From Pogona vitticeps (lineage: Eukaryota; Chordata; Lepidosauria; Squamata; Agamidae), in assembly GCF_051106095.1 (NCBI RefSeq), contig NC_135786.1:203981501-204045500 (forward strand): DNA of 64,000 nt, in the 5' to 3' direction. The notes beneath the pieces are model-generated. The model was not told where the DNA came from. It ran no database searches and saw nothing but the letters and a program-made list of their open reading frames with translations. Position 1 is the stretch's first letter. Each line of letters opens with the position of its first letter. Shown here piece by piece: positions 46,483 to 59,388 of the stretch. Both the position numbers and the translations under genes were made by a program.

Positions 46483-48689
46483 TGTACCCATTCTGCGATT
46501 GTGACATAACCCTACTTGTGTGGCGTAAAGTTGTGCAAGGAGGTTTCAACCAAAGGATTGTTTTTAATGTATTATTTTTCCAAGCATTGTACTGGGAGCA
46601 AAGATGCACTTATGGGTTTTCCTTTAGTTTAATTTTGGTGGCCGGAAATATTCAATTACAAGTTTACATCTATTTAAATGAACCATTAAACCATGCTTTC
46701 CAATTATAATGAATTCTCACTATTTTATGTCTTCTGTGTTGTGTAGCACAGCTGAGTGCATCCTCTTAAGTGGTTTGAGCATTTTACAATGTTTTAAATG
46801 CAAAGCTATCAAAATACTTTAGACACAGTGTTCTTTAAAAAAGAAGGAGGAGGTCATATACCAGTTTTAAATCTTACAGTCAAGATGACATTAGTCATAC
46901 AATCAGTCCCTATGAGATGTTGTGCCAATGTCAACGCAAGCAGATTTTGGAACATGGACTTGGCCTCAATTTTTGACACAATGCCATACACTTCTCATAA
47001 ATTAAGTCAAGTATCCTTCTAACTTACAAACGTTCTTCCCAATCGACAATGTAATTAAAACAAAGTACTAGCTTTGAGTATCTGATCCTTTACTCAGAAG
47101 CAATTTTCTCTCTATTTATGGAAGCTTACTCCCAAGTAAGGATGTATGTGATTACAAACAATGTCTTAGGCAAATCCATAAAACTATACTACCTGAGGAT
47201 AAAATACACCCAAGCTAAGGTTTAAACCAGTGGTTCTTAACCTTGGGTTACTCAAGTGTTTTTGGATTGCAGCTCCCAGAAGCCTTCACCACCAGCTGTG
47301 CTGGCTGGGGTTTCTGGGAGTTGCAGTTCAAAAACACCTGAGTAACCCAAGGTTAAGAACCACTGGTTTAAACCCTGTGCACACTAAGCTGAAAGGATGT
47401 ACATCTGAGCAAACAGGCCTAGAATTGGGTTGTGTGGCCATTTCAAGTCACCAGACTTTCCAGGAGGAATCACTTGAAGGATCATTCCTGGAAAATGAAG
47501 GGAAGAGGTACTTCTAGAATCAGAATTGAGAAACTGGTGTCCCTAGTCTGTGGTAAGAAAAGTTATTCTGCCAGGGGCCTAGGAAGTCCCAGCGCAGTGG
47601 CAACTGCTGTCTTCTCAAACTCCAAAGAGTTTGGATGAAGAGTGGTGGCGGCAACTTGTATGATCAAGATGACTGGAATGCTCCTTATCCTGGATGAAAC
47701 AGGCAGCAAGCAAAAGTCTGCTCACCTCCATTTTACTCACCAGCCTTCCAGATAATTTCCTGCAATCTGCCTGGTGCTTTCTAGAAGTAGATAGTATTTC
47801 TTATATATACCGTAGAAAACTGAGGTGCTACAGACTTCTAAAACACAAGAGGAAGGTCTGAGCATCCTTGGAGGAAGAGCAAGGTTTGCACAGAATCATG
47901 AAATATCCTTCTAAGGGAACCTTTAATGGGGTAACCTCTTCCAATCATCCAAAGACAACAGAGCATGCTCACTGTCACAGAACAAAAGTCTGCTGGGAGC
48001 AGGGTAAGAGCAAATGGGAGGAGGTCTGAAAGATGGGGTAGCTGGCCGGGTGACTAACTGACTGCATCACTTAAGAGAAGCATTCAGGATCGATCTTTTG
48101 CTGGAGGTCTTATCTGCAGTTATCACTACGGCACAGCCTTCAAATGAAAAAAAAAGTTAAAAATTAAAAGAAACTAGTCCCCCCCCCCAAAAAAAACCTC
48201 AACTCTGGATCTGGAAACAATGCTACATTCCTGAGGGCACTATGGTGAATACAATGGGGTCCAAATATCTCCCTGTGCCATGATAGCATTCCCTCCAAGC
48301 ATCTTGTGATGCCCAAAACACTATCTTACTTTTCCCTCTCCTCCCCTGCATGGTATTTGACTTTTTAAATTAGTTGGGGCTTACATACTTATTTTTGGCT
48401 ACAACCATAGTTCTATTTACTCATAAGTAGGGAGAAGATTTTTTTATGACATCATCTTTTTTCTGCAACCTATGTTTGAGCTTATGGGTGGATTTGAACA
48501 CGTTTATGACTAATCTGGTGAGAAAGGTAGATTACTCATAAACATGTTTGAACTTGCTTATGGGTTCAAATGCAGGTTGCAGATAAAATGTGAAATGCCA
48601 TAGAAATCCTCCCCTACTCATAAGTAAACTCACTGGCATCAGTTAATTCTATTTACACCGTAGATAAGAGATGGTTACTACACATGTAA
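46483..48689. other. No gene recognised
   Basis: Contains the palindromic hAT MITE listed next. The segment near 47085-47150 has TACTCAGAAGCAA...GCTTACTCCCAAGTAAG, a phrase common in reptile genomes whose family I cannot name. Confidence 0.4.
47228..47365. mobile_element. Palindromic hAT MITE, 138 bp
   Basis: CAGTGGTTCTTAACCTTGGG at the left and CCCAAGGTTAAGAACCACTG at the right; the whole element folds back, with AGTAACCCAAGG/CCTTGGGTTACT arms continuing inward. An exact 8-bp duplication, GTTTAAAC, lies at 47220-47227 and 47366-47373. The terminal bases match the MITE at 33236, so the same transposase could have moved both. Confidence 0.94.
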
Positions 48690-48913
48690 TAAATAATAAT
48701 AATTATGTGCCGTTAAGTCAATTCTGGCTTATGACAATTCTTTTTCAGGATTTTCCAGGTAGAGAATACTGGTTGACCATCCCTTCTGAGGAGGGTGCCC
48801 TCAGACTGTGCAGTTTGCCTAAGGCCACATAGGCTGGTTCTACTTGCAAGAGGCACAGTGGGGAATTGAACTCCCAACCTCTGGCTCTGCAGCCAGAGCT
48901 ATCCAGCCAGCTA
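48690..48913 (-). mobile_element. tRNA-derived SINE with BovB-type tail
   Basis: Minus strand: head GGCTGGATAGCTCTGGCTGC with an A-box-like start, then B box GAGTTCAATTCCCCACTG, a middle, and a tail ATAAGCCAGAATTGACTTAACGGCACATAA with (ATT)n. The tail is the same as that of the BovB element at 61.3 kb, so BovB probably mobilised it (inference). Confidence 0.75.
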
Positions 48914-49497
48914 CAAAATGTAAACAACCCTGAAATCTAACGTGAACTTTGTGTTGATGAAGCCCCAAGCAACCAATTATTTAGGAAACTTCAGGCAGTA
49001 ATCTGAAGGAAGAAGAAGAGAACTTCTAGTCTCACTGTGAGTGAGCTTTGGCCATCAAACAGGAAAAACATCTGGAGCATTAGTAGAATTATTTATATAG
49101 CCATTGACTCTGTGGTAGAGTTTAGGGATCTAATGAAGTAAACAAATACAGTGTTCATAAAACAGATTTTTAAAGTATCATAAAAGATTTAGAAACATTG
49201 GGAAATAATATACTACATGTCAAAAAAAGAGGATTAAAAGTGAGTTACCTTTATTTAGCAGGAACAAAATAATTTTGTGTTTCCTACATTCAGGACTGTA
49301 AGTGAGGTTCTCTGAGTTGTGTTGGTATGTCATACCAGAAATAAAACTAGGTTAATTTTGAGCTCACGTGCTACCCCTGTTACTCAGCTGCTGTGGCCAT
49401 GAGGAGAAACCACAGCTCGTTATATTGTCTGAACCTGAGAAAATGTGGTCAGTCTTAGCTATGTTTTGTCTGAAACAAGAAAACATCAAGCAAGAAC

Positions 49498-49600
49498 TGT
49501 TGGATAGTTCAGTGGTTTAGCTATCTGGCTGTGGAGCCAGAAATTGGAAGTTCGATTCCCCACTGTGTCTCCTTGGCAGGAGCTGATACATGAAGTTCTA
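49498..49600 (+). mobile_element. tRNA-derived SINE, CR1-tailed type, truncated
   Basis: TTGGATAGTTCAGTGGTTTAG gives an A box; GAAGTTCGATTCCCCACTG gives a B box; CCTTGGCAGGAGCTGATAC then matches the body of the SINE at 56.5 kb. The last part, with a few bases of AAGTTCTAAGATGATG, suggests a worn CR1-type tail. Confidence 0.65.
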
Positions 49601-52600
49601 AGATGATGACAACAATACCATAGGTTACAAAGCTGGTTTGTTTCAACAAGCAGATCAATCGTGATTAGCTGAAACAAAACTTTGCCCTCTTTCTCACAGC
49701 TGCACTCGAATAAGGAATCTTCTATGCTGGAGTGATCCCAACATAGAAGGATGATCAATCTTTTTTCCTACTAGGGACATGGGGTGATGGGCAGTGCGTC
49801 AGGAGTCATGTGTCACCAGTGGATGTAGCTGAAATTGTATGTGACTGAATGTGGTCAGGGTAACTGTCCATCTGTTTTCACATACACCTATCAAATCTGC
49901 ATATCACAACTTCAGTTCCTCTTCTCATATGTATATATACATCATATATGATATAAATCTCCACCATCTGTTCTGAACAGCTGACTGAAAGGTTGGCAAG
50001 AGGAGCGGAAATATCGGCATCTTTGATAAGCCATGTTTCAGGGCTTGTGAGGGGCTGCTACTGATCTGCAATCTAGCTGCAAATCCCAAATAAGTCCATG
50101 TAAGAATATTGCAACACCATGTAGGCAATCAGGTCCAACTACATGATAATGTTAGTAAGGTCTAATATAAACAAATTGCTGTCATGTTGAATAGCCCACA
50201 GTTGCTTGCTGCCAGCTTTATTGTAGTGATGTCAAGAGATCAATTAATATTTTTGCATTTTGAACAGCATCTGAAAAATTATCAAAAGATTATCCTTGTG
50301 ACATTCCATCCAGTGTTGCCTGTTTGTTTCCCCCAAACTAAGGTTCACTTTGGCGACGTTTTCTCTTTCATTCACTGCCACCAGTGGATATCCTTATCCA
50401 CACTTGTACAATACTTGAATCAGACACCTGCTGCCAACATAACTTGTTTATTTAGATTAAATTTTAATCACAGATGTTCTTTTTAATCATTGTATAGAAT
50501 CACTCATTAAAACTTCTTATCTTGGGTCACACATTCAATTCTTCATTTGTTTTATTGATCTGTTCACTTTAACCAACTTATTAATAATATCAGTTCTCTC
50601 AAGTTCTCTGACTATCTATTTTGACTATTCAATTTCTCTCCTCCACACACTCATTCCCTCTTTCACCTTCTCTCTCTTTCTAATTCTAACTCCCTCTAAC
50701 TGCCTCTGTCTCCCTGACTCCGCCCCTCCTGTCCTCTCATAGGCTCCTGCATTTGAGCTTCAGCTATGATTGACATGAGTGATGTGGGCATTTCGTCACA
50801 ATCCTCTTTTTTTATGCTGGTGTCAGAAGCAGTCATGAAAAAGTGTCCCCTATCTGTTCTCCACTGTTGAGATCTTTATATGGGATCAGTTACAAATTAG
50901 ATTGTTAGAAAAATCAGTTCCTGGAATTTCCTGATTACAGCAGTAAATTTTATTATTGGCAAATGCTGGTTTTAAAATCTTACTATGGAGAACTTGGGTA
51001 GTTGGCTGCAAGAAAAAGCCTAGCCATTTATTGGCAGTTCAGGTTCAAGGAAAGGAAAGCAGACTGCCTGGATGCTGCATTTATTGAGTCTGATGTAAAA
51101 TGTCAAGGGGAGAGACTTTGCAGCTGAATCGTAAATTATTGCTAGCCTTGCGTAATCTTATGGTAAGAGCAGAGATGATGGATTGAAAAACAGAGATACA
51201 GATATGGTTCTTCTGAAACTTCAGATGATGTTCAAGGAATTTCTTGTTGAAGAAGAACAAAAAATAAACTTGCTTGTATACTGGGCAAATAAGAAGTTAT
51301 TTCCAGAGACTAAAAAATGTTAACCCTTTTTTGGGTAACATTTCCAGTCACTGGAAATCTCAGACTCTCAATGCGAGCATTGATCACATTCCAGCTCTTT
51401 GGCATTTTTTTGGTATAGCTAGTACTGAAACAAGTCTCTCAATATGGCACTTATCTATTCTAAGTGCTACAAATGTAACTAATTTTGAAGAGGGGAACAC
51501 TGTACCAATAGGAAGGAAGGACAGCAGTAAAACATGCAAGGTTTCCTGTGTAAATTCAGATTCAGCAGTGCAATTGCCAGGGTCATTCAGAAGAGGGCAC
51601 AAGCCAGATTAGTTGCTCTGGAATTTCTAGGAGACATGGTATCACTCTGATCCTTAATCATCCATCCTTAACTGTGTAGTGGCTTCAGACAAATCTGGAA
51701 TTACTAACTGAAATGGCCTGGTTTGGACCGATTTGTATGAGATTCAAATGGAAGTGGAATGGCTAGTTTGTGTCCGGAACACAAATTGGACAGGCCATAC
51801 ATCGCTTCAGTCTTTTGTTTTTGGAAAAAAAGCAACCTTTACATATGCCAGTATGCCAGCTGATTTGTCTAGAATTTGGCTGGTTTATTTGGCTGTTTAG
51901 GATCTATAACATCTCTGAATGCTATGAAAATCAGTGGAAGAGCTTCTGCTCTAAGTTATGGCCATTTTGCTTTTCTAATGAGCATCAATCGGACACTCAC
52001 AAATTAAAATGGATTTCTGGCAGCAAATATTCCAGAGGAAATTAGGACAGATTCTAAAGCCTCAAATTGGCCTCCAGTTTGAAACAGGAGGCTAGTGCAG
52101 AGCTCTATTAACTGTCTTTGGGTTAAATCATACCCAACAGAGAATGCATGGTTAAAAGTTCATAAAAATGTCAACCGTCTGGTGGCTGACATGGAATAGA
52201 ATGACCAATCACCAAACAATCAAACAAACAAACAAAAAAGCTAATTTGTTAGGCCAGCAGGCAAGAAATTTTGTGTTACAATGGATATATCATTCAAGCA
52301 CATAAAGGGTGTCTCATTCTAATGATGTTTTCATTGCAGCATGTAGCTTGACCCTGAATTAGCCTGAGTATCTGTATAGAGATAGTGGTGCTAGAGTGAG
52401 AGGAATTGTGTGTATTATCTATCACTTGGTAACTGAAGGGTTCTTTGGATCAGGTAGTGTCAAATTGCAGTGCCTTTTGGATCAGATCTAAGTGAAATGC
52501 CTACTACTAAATTTGTCTGGAACATTATCTGGAAAAAGCAAACCTTACACTCAAACTCAGCTGCTGGAGGAATCTTCTGGTTGCATTACTCCCAGATGAA

Positions 52601-53411
52601 GCTTATCACCCACATGTTGGAGGAAGTACAGTATAATAAGGAGGGGTTCTCTTAACATCTGTGGTGGTCATATAAAGTGTCTAAAGGCATTTGATTTTAG
52701 GGGTTTTTAGTGTCATCCAGCAACATCTGGTTTTGTAGTCCAGCAACATCTGGGTTGCCACAGTTGCTAACCCCTGGTGTGGAAGGAAAATTAAACCACT
52801 CAGAAAATGCAAAATAAATACTCCAAATGTAAAACTGCAATATATTTCTTGGTAATAACAGATAGGTAGCTAAATAGATGTAGTAGAAACAGAGCTAGTA
52901 AAAGTTGCTTTTTGGGTTGCAATATTGGCTGGTGAATTGTCACTAAAAAGTAACTCTTTCAATCTCTGGCTATAAAAGCAGTTATGTAGATGTGTCAGGA
53001 CCAGAAGCAACACTGGTGAGTTTCAGTTTGTCATCCACTTGTTGAAAGCACAAGTTATTGCAAGGACAAAAAGAAAAAAAATTGGGGGAATTATGGCAAT
53101 CCTACCTGTTTCCTAAAGACTAGCAATTATGTTGCTATAAAAATCTAATCTATGAGTCAGGTCCTCACAGGCACTTTGGTACACCAGCTGTTTCTCTCCC
53201 AGTTTTGAACAAAAGATATTGGAAATAAAAGATATTTATTTTGTTTGGGGCTTTCCCACAGTCTATTTTTAAATAATACGTTTTGACGAATTGCACTGGC
53301 TGAGATGCTCAGAAGAACACTCGATTTGCTTTTGCTGTGTGTACATGTTAAATGCTGTAGGGCCAGTTGGCTGTGGTACTCAAGTGTACTTGGCTAAACT
53401 GTCTTAGGGTG

Positions 53412-53522
53412 CTTTGTGCCTCTCCAGGTGTTGCTGGACTGTAACTCCCATGATCACTTGCCCTTGCCTAGGATGTCTAGGATTGCTGGGAATTGCAGTC
53501 TAGGGCCACACATTGCCATCCC
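53412..53522. mobile_element. Decayed MITE of the ACTCCCA type
   Basis: CTCCAGGTGTTGCTGGACTG, TAACTCCCATGATCAC, GGAATTGCAGTCTAGGGCC and ACACATTGCCATCCC reproduce an old hAT-like MITE pattern with partly complementary halves. No target duplication remains. Confidence 0.45.
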
Positions 53523-54195
53523 TTTTATAGGGATTTGGATGTTGAATTGGAAAGTGCAGTGTCAGCTTCTGCCTCTCTTCCTTGGCAGCTCAAAAGGACA
53601 TGACTAGAGTGAAGTTAGGTGCTGCCTGCAACCTGTGGCTTTGTCTCAGATTGTCTGAGTACTGATTCTGTCTTTAAGGTTTTTTCTATTCCTGAGATTG
53701 TGGTTGCAGCTGAATGAAATGCACATGCAAAGGCAAAGATACTGTGAAAAAGCAGCAGGCTCACTGAGAAATCACAAGGCTAATGAAAAAGAAGCATAAT
53801 TCTGTTTTTATTGTTTCTATCATCATTATATTTTGTAATATCACCCCGCGCCCCATTGATATACTTTCAATAGGATTTCCCTGATGAAGCTCACAGGGGG
53901 CCAGAAGTAGCCAACAGCCTTTGGTTCTGCTAATGTTTTCATTAATAATGTTCCCTGAGAGCAGTTGAAAAATGATGCCCCAATTTCTCTTCCTTACACT
54001 GGGACAGAATTAAGTGCCAACCCCACAGTATCTGGAGTAGGTGCGAGAACTATGTAAAACTGTTCATTGGTTTGAGGGTTTGGGAGGGGAGCTTAAAGTA
54101 GTGTTCATGGGGTACTGATATACTTGTCAACTCCCATTATTCACCTTGTTGCCTATTCAATACTTGATAGACACCATCACTTTCCCAAACATATG

Positions 54196-54320
54196 ATCAT
54201 AGAACATAGGAAGCTGTTTTATACTGAGTCAGACTGTTGGTCCTGGTATTGTCATTTCTGACCTTCAATGGCTCTCCAGGTTTTCAGGTAAGATTCTTTG
54301 CTAGCTCTGCTTTGAGATCC
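54196..54320 (-). mobile_element. tRNA-SINE 3' part, CR1-type end
   Basis: Plus-strand CATAGGAAGCTGTTTTATAC, TGAGTCAGACTGTTGGTCC and GGCTCTCCAGGTTTTCAGG resemble the reversed 3' half of a common squamate tRNA-SINE, whose end reads GGACCAATGGTCTGACTC...TTCCTATG. The tRNA head is not clear. Confidence 0.5.
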
Positions 54321-54835
54321 GCAGTATTTCCTGGTCAGGTCCCAGGCTCAGTCCTGCTTAGCTCAGATATGATTGGGTCTATTTGGTACACTGGTTGCTT
54401 TCTGGGTCAACTTTAAAAAATTTGACCAGAATCCTAATACTTATGCCACTGTAAGTAATATGGCCTAAATATCAATGGTGAATTGCTGCTACTTAAGAAG
54501 TAGACTGTTGCGCCAAGTCATGCAACTGAAACAGGAATACAAGTGTCAACATCTTAAGTAGTGGCAACTAAAATGCTTAGAATTGTTTGTCTTATGCCAT
54601 CATACATAAGTAATAGAATTTTGGCTATGGTAGACTATTTGTTTCTGAAATCATGTAGACAATCTAGTCAATCAGGATCATGTAGGGATTTGTTATTACT
54701 TTTTGGACTGAAGCTCCCAGCTAGAATTGCCACTAATTGGTAGTTACAGTTTTAAAAGTAAGTTTTTCTAGCTCTATAGACTATATGCAGTCACTGAAAA
54801 GCTGCTAGGGAAGCAGAAAGCTTTCTAGGGAAGCA

Positions 54836-54990
54836 GAAAGCTGCTTTGTACCAAGTCAGACTATTAGTCCATCACAATCAATGCTATCTACTCCACACTG
54901 ACAAGCAACATTCTCTAGGGTTTCAGACAAACAGTGTTTTCTATCCTGACATGGGGATGCCAGGGTCTGAAGCTGGAATCTTTTATATGC
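54836..54990 (-). mobile_element. Second copy of the same tRNA-SINE
   Basis: AAGCTGCTTTGTACCAAGTC, AGACTATTAGTCCATC, CTCTAGGGTTTCAGAC, GGGGATGCCAGGGTCTGAAG and TATATGCAAAGTACATAAGC follow the same order as the copy at 54.2 kb and extend into the B-box region. An 18-bp tandem duplication, CTAGGGAAGCAGAAAGCT, lies at its right-hand border (54805-54843). Confidence 0.55.
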
Positions 54991-56067
54991 AAAGTACATA
55001 AGCATAAGATTTTGATGCCTTCCCCATCTCTCAGGGTCTTCTTTTGGTGACTTGAAGGGCTGAAAATGATGGACATGTGCTCAATACTGTGTGGGTAAGA
55101 CAAACATATGGACAGGCTGCTGAGTAAATGCACTGATGCTTCTTGTGTTGCTACACGGTACTTTAGAAAAGGAAGTACCCCAGTGAGATATGGTACAAGA
55201 CGAACATGGGCCAGCTGCATCAACAATAGGGTTGCCACAACTCATTCCCCCATTCAGTTGAAGGGCTTAGCAATTCTTCAGTTTTCAGAGATGTTTGCTG
55301 TATGGCACCATGACCATTTCCATCCACCCTCATCATCTTGAATTGGCAGGGAGCTTACCGAAGGAAAGAAAACAAAAGAAAGATATTGTGCTGAAGTAAG
55401 AGCAAAAAGTGGAAACAGTTATTGTGCAGAATTGTGAACAATCATTAAAAGACAGGATTAAACGTGTGTGTGTCAGGAGAAAGCTTGAAGGAATCCCCTC
55501 AAAAACATGACCCTTGGCCTCAAAATGTCTGCATTTGGAAATGTTCACCAGTAATGTCCCCCTTGGCATAGTTTTAAATATCTGGCCTATATCCTCTTTT
55601 AATTTGGTTCTTTATTTTTTAAGGGAAGAAATTGGCTTTTCACTAAGCTAAATCACCAAAGCCAAGTTTTAACACAGCATTACATCAAGCTGTTTACAGA
55701 CCCTAGGGAAACAGCCAATCTGTATGGGCAAATTATCAGGAAAGAGAAGATGTGTTAGCTGAGAAAGGGGTGGAAAACCATTTTAGTTCTTTCTTGTCTT
55801 TCCCAGTAACAGTGTTGTTAGAGTTCCTGATCTACAGATTAAGTATTCTAGGAAACACTTTTTCTAGCCACCCTGGATTTTTCCAGTCTCATGACACAAA
55901 CACACTCTAAATCTCACATTTGGTACTCATTTCTAATGGAGGACCATTTGTTTTTCCTCAACTTTCCTGAAAGATTAGAGAGCACGGTTCCCATTTTGCT
56001 CCTCAGACATAGCTGAAACACAGAATGATGAAGTAACATGAAATTGTTACTATTGAGCATAGATAAT

Positions 56068-56235
56068 AGTATGTTGTAGTGGATATAGTCCTGGGTTTGA
56101 ATCCCTGCTCAACCATGGAAATTTACTGGGGTTATGGAACTGGTAAAACCACTCCTTAAACATATCACTTACCTTGAAAGCCCTATTAGGGTCATTATAA
56201 ATTGGGTCTGAGTTGATGGCACATAACAACAAGCC
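56068..56235 (+). mobile_element. tRNA-derived SINE with BovB-type tail
   Basis: GTTGTAGTGGATATAGTCCTGG gives an A-box region and TGGGTTTGAATCCCTGCTC a B box. The body continues to CCTTGAAAGCCCTATTAGGG and the tail TCATTATAAATTGGGTCTGAG, TTGATGGCACATAACAACAA. The tail agrees with the BovB element at 61.3 kb. Confidence 0.75.
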
Positions 56236-56493
56236 CTAATATCAGACTTGCTGGAAGCCGCTTTTTCAGACATCTTTCTGTATTCCCATGCTTGCTGGGT
56301 TAATTGCAAGGCACACTGGGTACATCTCTCTGGCACTGCATAGTTTGAGGTCACATTGTTTAGTAGCCCAAACACACCTTAGTAAGCAAACAGCACATTG
56401 CTAATTTACTTCAAATAATTCTTCCACAGTGCTGTTATTGTTGTTTCTGTAGCAACAGTTGGCCGCAGTTGGTGCTTAGTTAGCCAGAATAAT

Positions 56494-56660
56494 GGCTGGA
56501 TAGTTCAGTTGTTTAGGTCTCTGGTCACAGAGACAGAGATTGAGAGTTCGATTCCCCACTGTGACTTCTTGGCAGGGGCTGGCCTTGATGATCCACCGGG
56601 TCACTTTCAGCTCTGCAGTTCTAGGATTCCAAGATTCTAAGATTCCAAGGGCAACAAAAT
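56494..56660 (+). mobile_element. tRNA-derived SINE with CR1-type tail
   Basis: GGCTGGATAGTTCAGTTG opens a tRNA-like head; GAGTTCGATTCCCCACTG is the B box. CTTGGCAGGGGCTGG, GATGATCCACCGGGTCACTT and TCAGCTCTGCAGTTCTAGG lead to a repeated ATTCTAAG-like octamer, the tail form of CR1 LINEs. It implies mobilisation by CR1, though no CR1 body was found in the window. Confidence 0.8.
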
Positions 56661-57595
56661 CTACAGTGAAGGAAAGCACAATATAAATGTTTCCTCTACT
56701 ATTTATATAGTATATTGAACTCAGTTCTAAGATAATTCAATCTGGTTTGCTGTAGTATTTAAAGACAGCATGTGAAAGCATTCAGAGCAAAATGGCCCTA
56801 TCTGCCTATACTGAAGGAAGATTATAAATTATGTGACATGACTCCAAGACATCTACACCACATGGAGAGTTTGGCAGCAGAACAGAGGGCTTGGGGCCTT
56901 ATAATAGCTTGGTTTGAGTTCTTGTCCATTCAAGTAACAACTATTTGCATAGCTAGGTCCCTTATACCAGTGTACTTCTCTCTTCAGTTTCACAGGGCTA
57001 ATGAATGTTTTAATGAATATATATATATATATATAGTCACCTCACAAATGCAGTGCACACACACACAAAAACCTTTGTGAAATAAAATAAAACAAACAAG
57101 ACTTCAAGAACATCCTGAAGAAATGTTCAACAAATCTCTTTTCGCTCCAAATAAGTAAACAAGTCTCAAAATATTCCTGTCTCCAGAAACTTCTCTCATA
57201 CACACAAACACAGCTTCTGAAAGGTGAAATCTTAATACTGTACTCTGAATCAAAGTGATGAGGGCCTACAATCCAGCTCTCCCGAGGAATCAGTAATCCC
57301 ATTATTCTGTAACTGGTTTGCACTTTCTTTTATCTTCAACCAAAATGTAGCAATCACAACACAACCCCTTTCTCCAAGATTTCCTGGGCAGTGGGCTACC
57401 TCACTGTCCCTGATGAGTTCCTCTTAGATTAACTAGCCTTTGTATTTGGCTTCTCGCTGATACTGACATGGCTACTGCCAAAGGTCAGGTAGGTCTTAGA
57501 AGCAATTTAGTTCCTCAAGACTCTGCGGTTCTCCTGGTCAAGCTACTTTACCTAGAACTGCTGGTTTTTACAAGGATTGGGTTAATTAATCTTCT

Positions 57596-57639
57596 CCCAG
57601 TTTTGATGTAATGATACTATTCATTATATCAAAACTGGG
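57596..57639. repeat. Short hairpin, 19-nt arms
   Basis: CCCAGTTTTGATGTAATGA and TCATTATATCAAAACTGGG are complementary except for one base, around a six-base loop. No family recognised. Confidence 0.7.
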
Positions 57640-58134
57640 GTAAAAGATCTCTGGGCCCACTTGTCCTACCTTTTGTTTATTTAATTTTTTTCTCACAACT
57701 ATTAAAAAAAGTCTAGCAAGACTCAACGGTATGTACAGCAAGGAGTACTGGAGAAGAGATGGATAACAGGTGTGAATCGGTGTCTTGGCTTCTCTTGGTT
57801 CTCCATAAATGGCCACGTGGTTTGCTGCCATTATGTCAACTTCCTCCTTAGATCCTCTCCGGGTTTATTAGGAAAAATTTAGTTCTTTTGTTCTCCTTTC
57901 TCTACAAGGGGAGAACAGCTATGAGGATACTTCCATGTCGGCCTTCAGCACTTGCACACATGGAAGTTAGCTCTAGGCAATTTCTATACACAAATGAAGG
58001 TTTTTCCTCTTTCATTCTGAATGGATTTATTGGAATAATAAAAATTCTGTTTATTGTTTACCATATCATAAGCATCTTGAGTGATTACCCCTAATTCATA
58101 TCTACTACTCGTCTTAGTATTCTGCTAGCATGAT

Positions 58135-58381
58135 ATTTATTTATTTATTTATTGGACTTATATACCGCCCCATAGCGCTACAAGCACTCTCCGGGTGGTT
58201 TACAATTTTTAATTATGCAGGCTACACATTGCCCCCCCAGCAAGCTGGGTACTCATTTTACCGACCTCGGAAGGATGGAAGGCTGAGTCAACCTTGAGCC
58301 GGCTACCTGGGATTTGAACCCCAGGTCGTGAGCACAGTTTTAGCTGCAGTACAGTGTTTTAACCACTGCGCCACGAGGCTA
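58135..58381 (-). mobile_element. tRNA-derived SINE with L2-type tail, near full length
   Basis: Minus strand: CCTCGTGGCGCAGTGGTTAA (A box), B box GGGGTTCAAATCCC, then GGCTCAAGGTTGACTCAGCC, TTCCATCCTTCCGAGGTCGG and TAAAATGAGTACCCAGCTTG. It closes with the hairpin tail CCCGGAGAGTGC...GGGGCGGTATATAAGTCC and (AAAT)n. The hairpin tail is the one on the L2-type ends at 6.8 and 14.5 kb, so L2 is the likely partner. Confidence 0.85.
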
Positions 58382-59388
58382 CTACAAATTTCTGGATGGG
58401 TGGTTGGTTACATACAAGTGAGCAGCCTCTTCATTGCTGCACATCTCCTGACTGATAGGTGTGAGGATATGGGTTCCGTAGTACTTGTTTTCCAGAGTTT
58501 GCAGCTGTTGCATCTCAGCCTGAGACCCAGATTTTGTTGTAGAGAAAAACCAGGGCCACATCTCAAGACTAATAAATATGGCATTTCATTACCAGCCTGG
58601 GAACAAGAAACTGTGGTGGAAAATTACAGAAGAGGCATGGGTTCCTGAACAAAGTACTCTTTGCTGATTGGATACCATCACGAAGCAGAGACTTTGATTT
58701 AAGTTATAGAAAGGGGGGGTAGGTGTGTATATGTGTGTAAGTGGGAGGAGGAGAAGAAGGAAGGCAGGTTTAAAGCCTTCTTTGATTGATTAAGAAGATT
58801 TTATTCATAGTTAGGATAGCCTAGTAATTAAGTAGTAAAACTATTAGTTAGTAAATCATTTTATTGTTTTATGGGAAAGTCTTACAGAAGCTTACTTAAT
58901 TCTTAGATGCTTGACATTTAATCAGTACAATGGTATACTTTTGTATTTCTTTTGTTTTATGACGTTTTAATCTTTTTGAATAAATATTTTATATTATACC
59001 CATGTGATTCTTGGTGGCAAGGGTGAGAGTGCCTAAAGAAAGTGCCTTAGCCACAAGGGCTATGCTTGCTATTTTTGTTATTTGGGTTACCTTCCTGGTA
59101 AGGCTGGTGAGCAAGGTTTAAAGTACACAGCTAAAGAGGTTTAAGCTTAAATAAGTCAGTAATTGGAGATCTAGGGACAGAAGCATGTCCATAGATGCCC
59201 ACTCACACACCTTGTAGGTCTCACCCAATCTAGAAATAAAAGTTGGAGGAAGCTGGGTACTACAGTTTGGCTCCTCCCCCTACTGGAATGACTTATCTAA
59301 GGAGACACATTCCTGACAATAGGTAGCCATACATATCTAGGATGCAACATTGTGCAGCTGTGGTTTGATGGGATGCATGGTAATTTTA

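Larger units (their letters stand above)
48914..54195. other. No gene recognised; a few SINE and MITE scraps
   Basis: Apart from the SINE near 49.5 kb and an old MITE near 53.45 kb, the DNA looks unique. Near 52700-52775, CAGCAACATCTGG occurs twice in a MITE-like setting ending GCTAACCCCTGG. Confidence 0.4.
54991..58134. other. No gene recognised; two SINEs and a hairpin inside
   Basis: The frames are short and domain-free. Includes (TA)n near 57017-57036. SINEs at 56.07 and 56.49 kb and the hairpin at 57.6 kb are listed separately. Confidence 0.4.

Noticed and set aside
56494-56570. Host tRNA gene
   Set aside because: A and B boxes are present, but the cloverleaf is imperfect and a SINE body and CR1-type tail follow.
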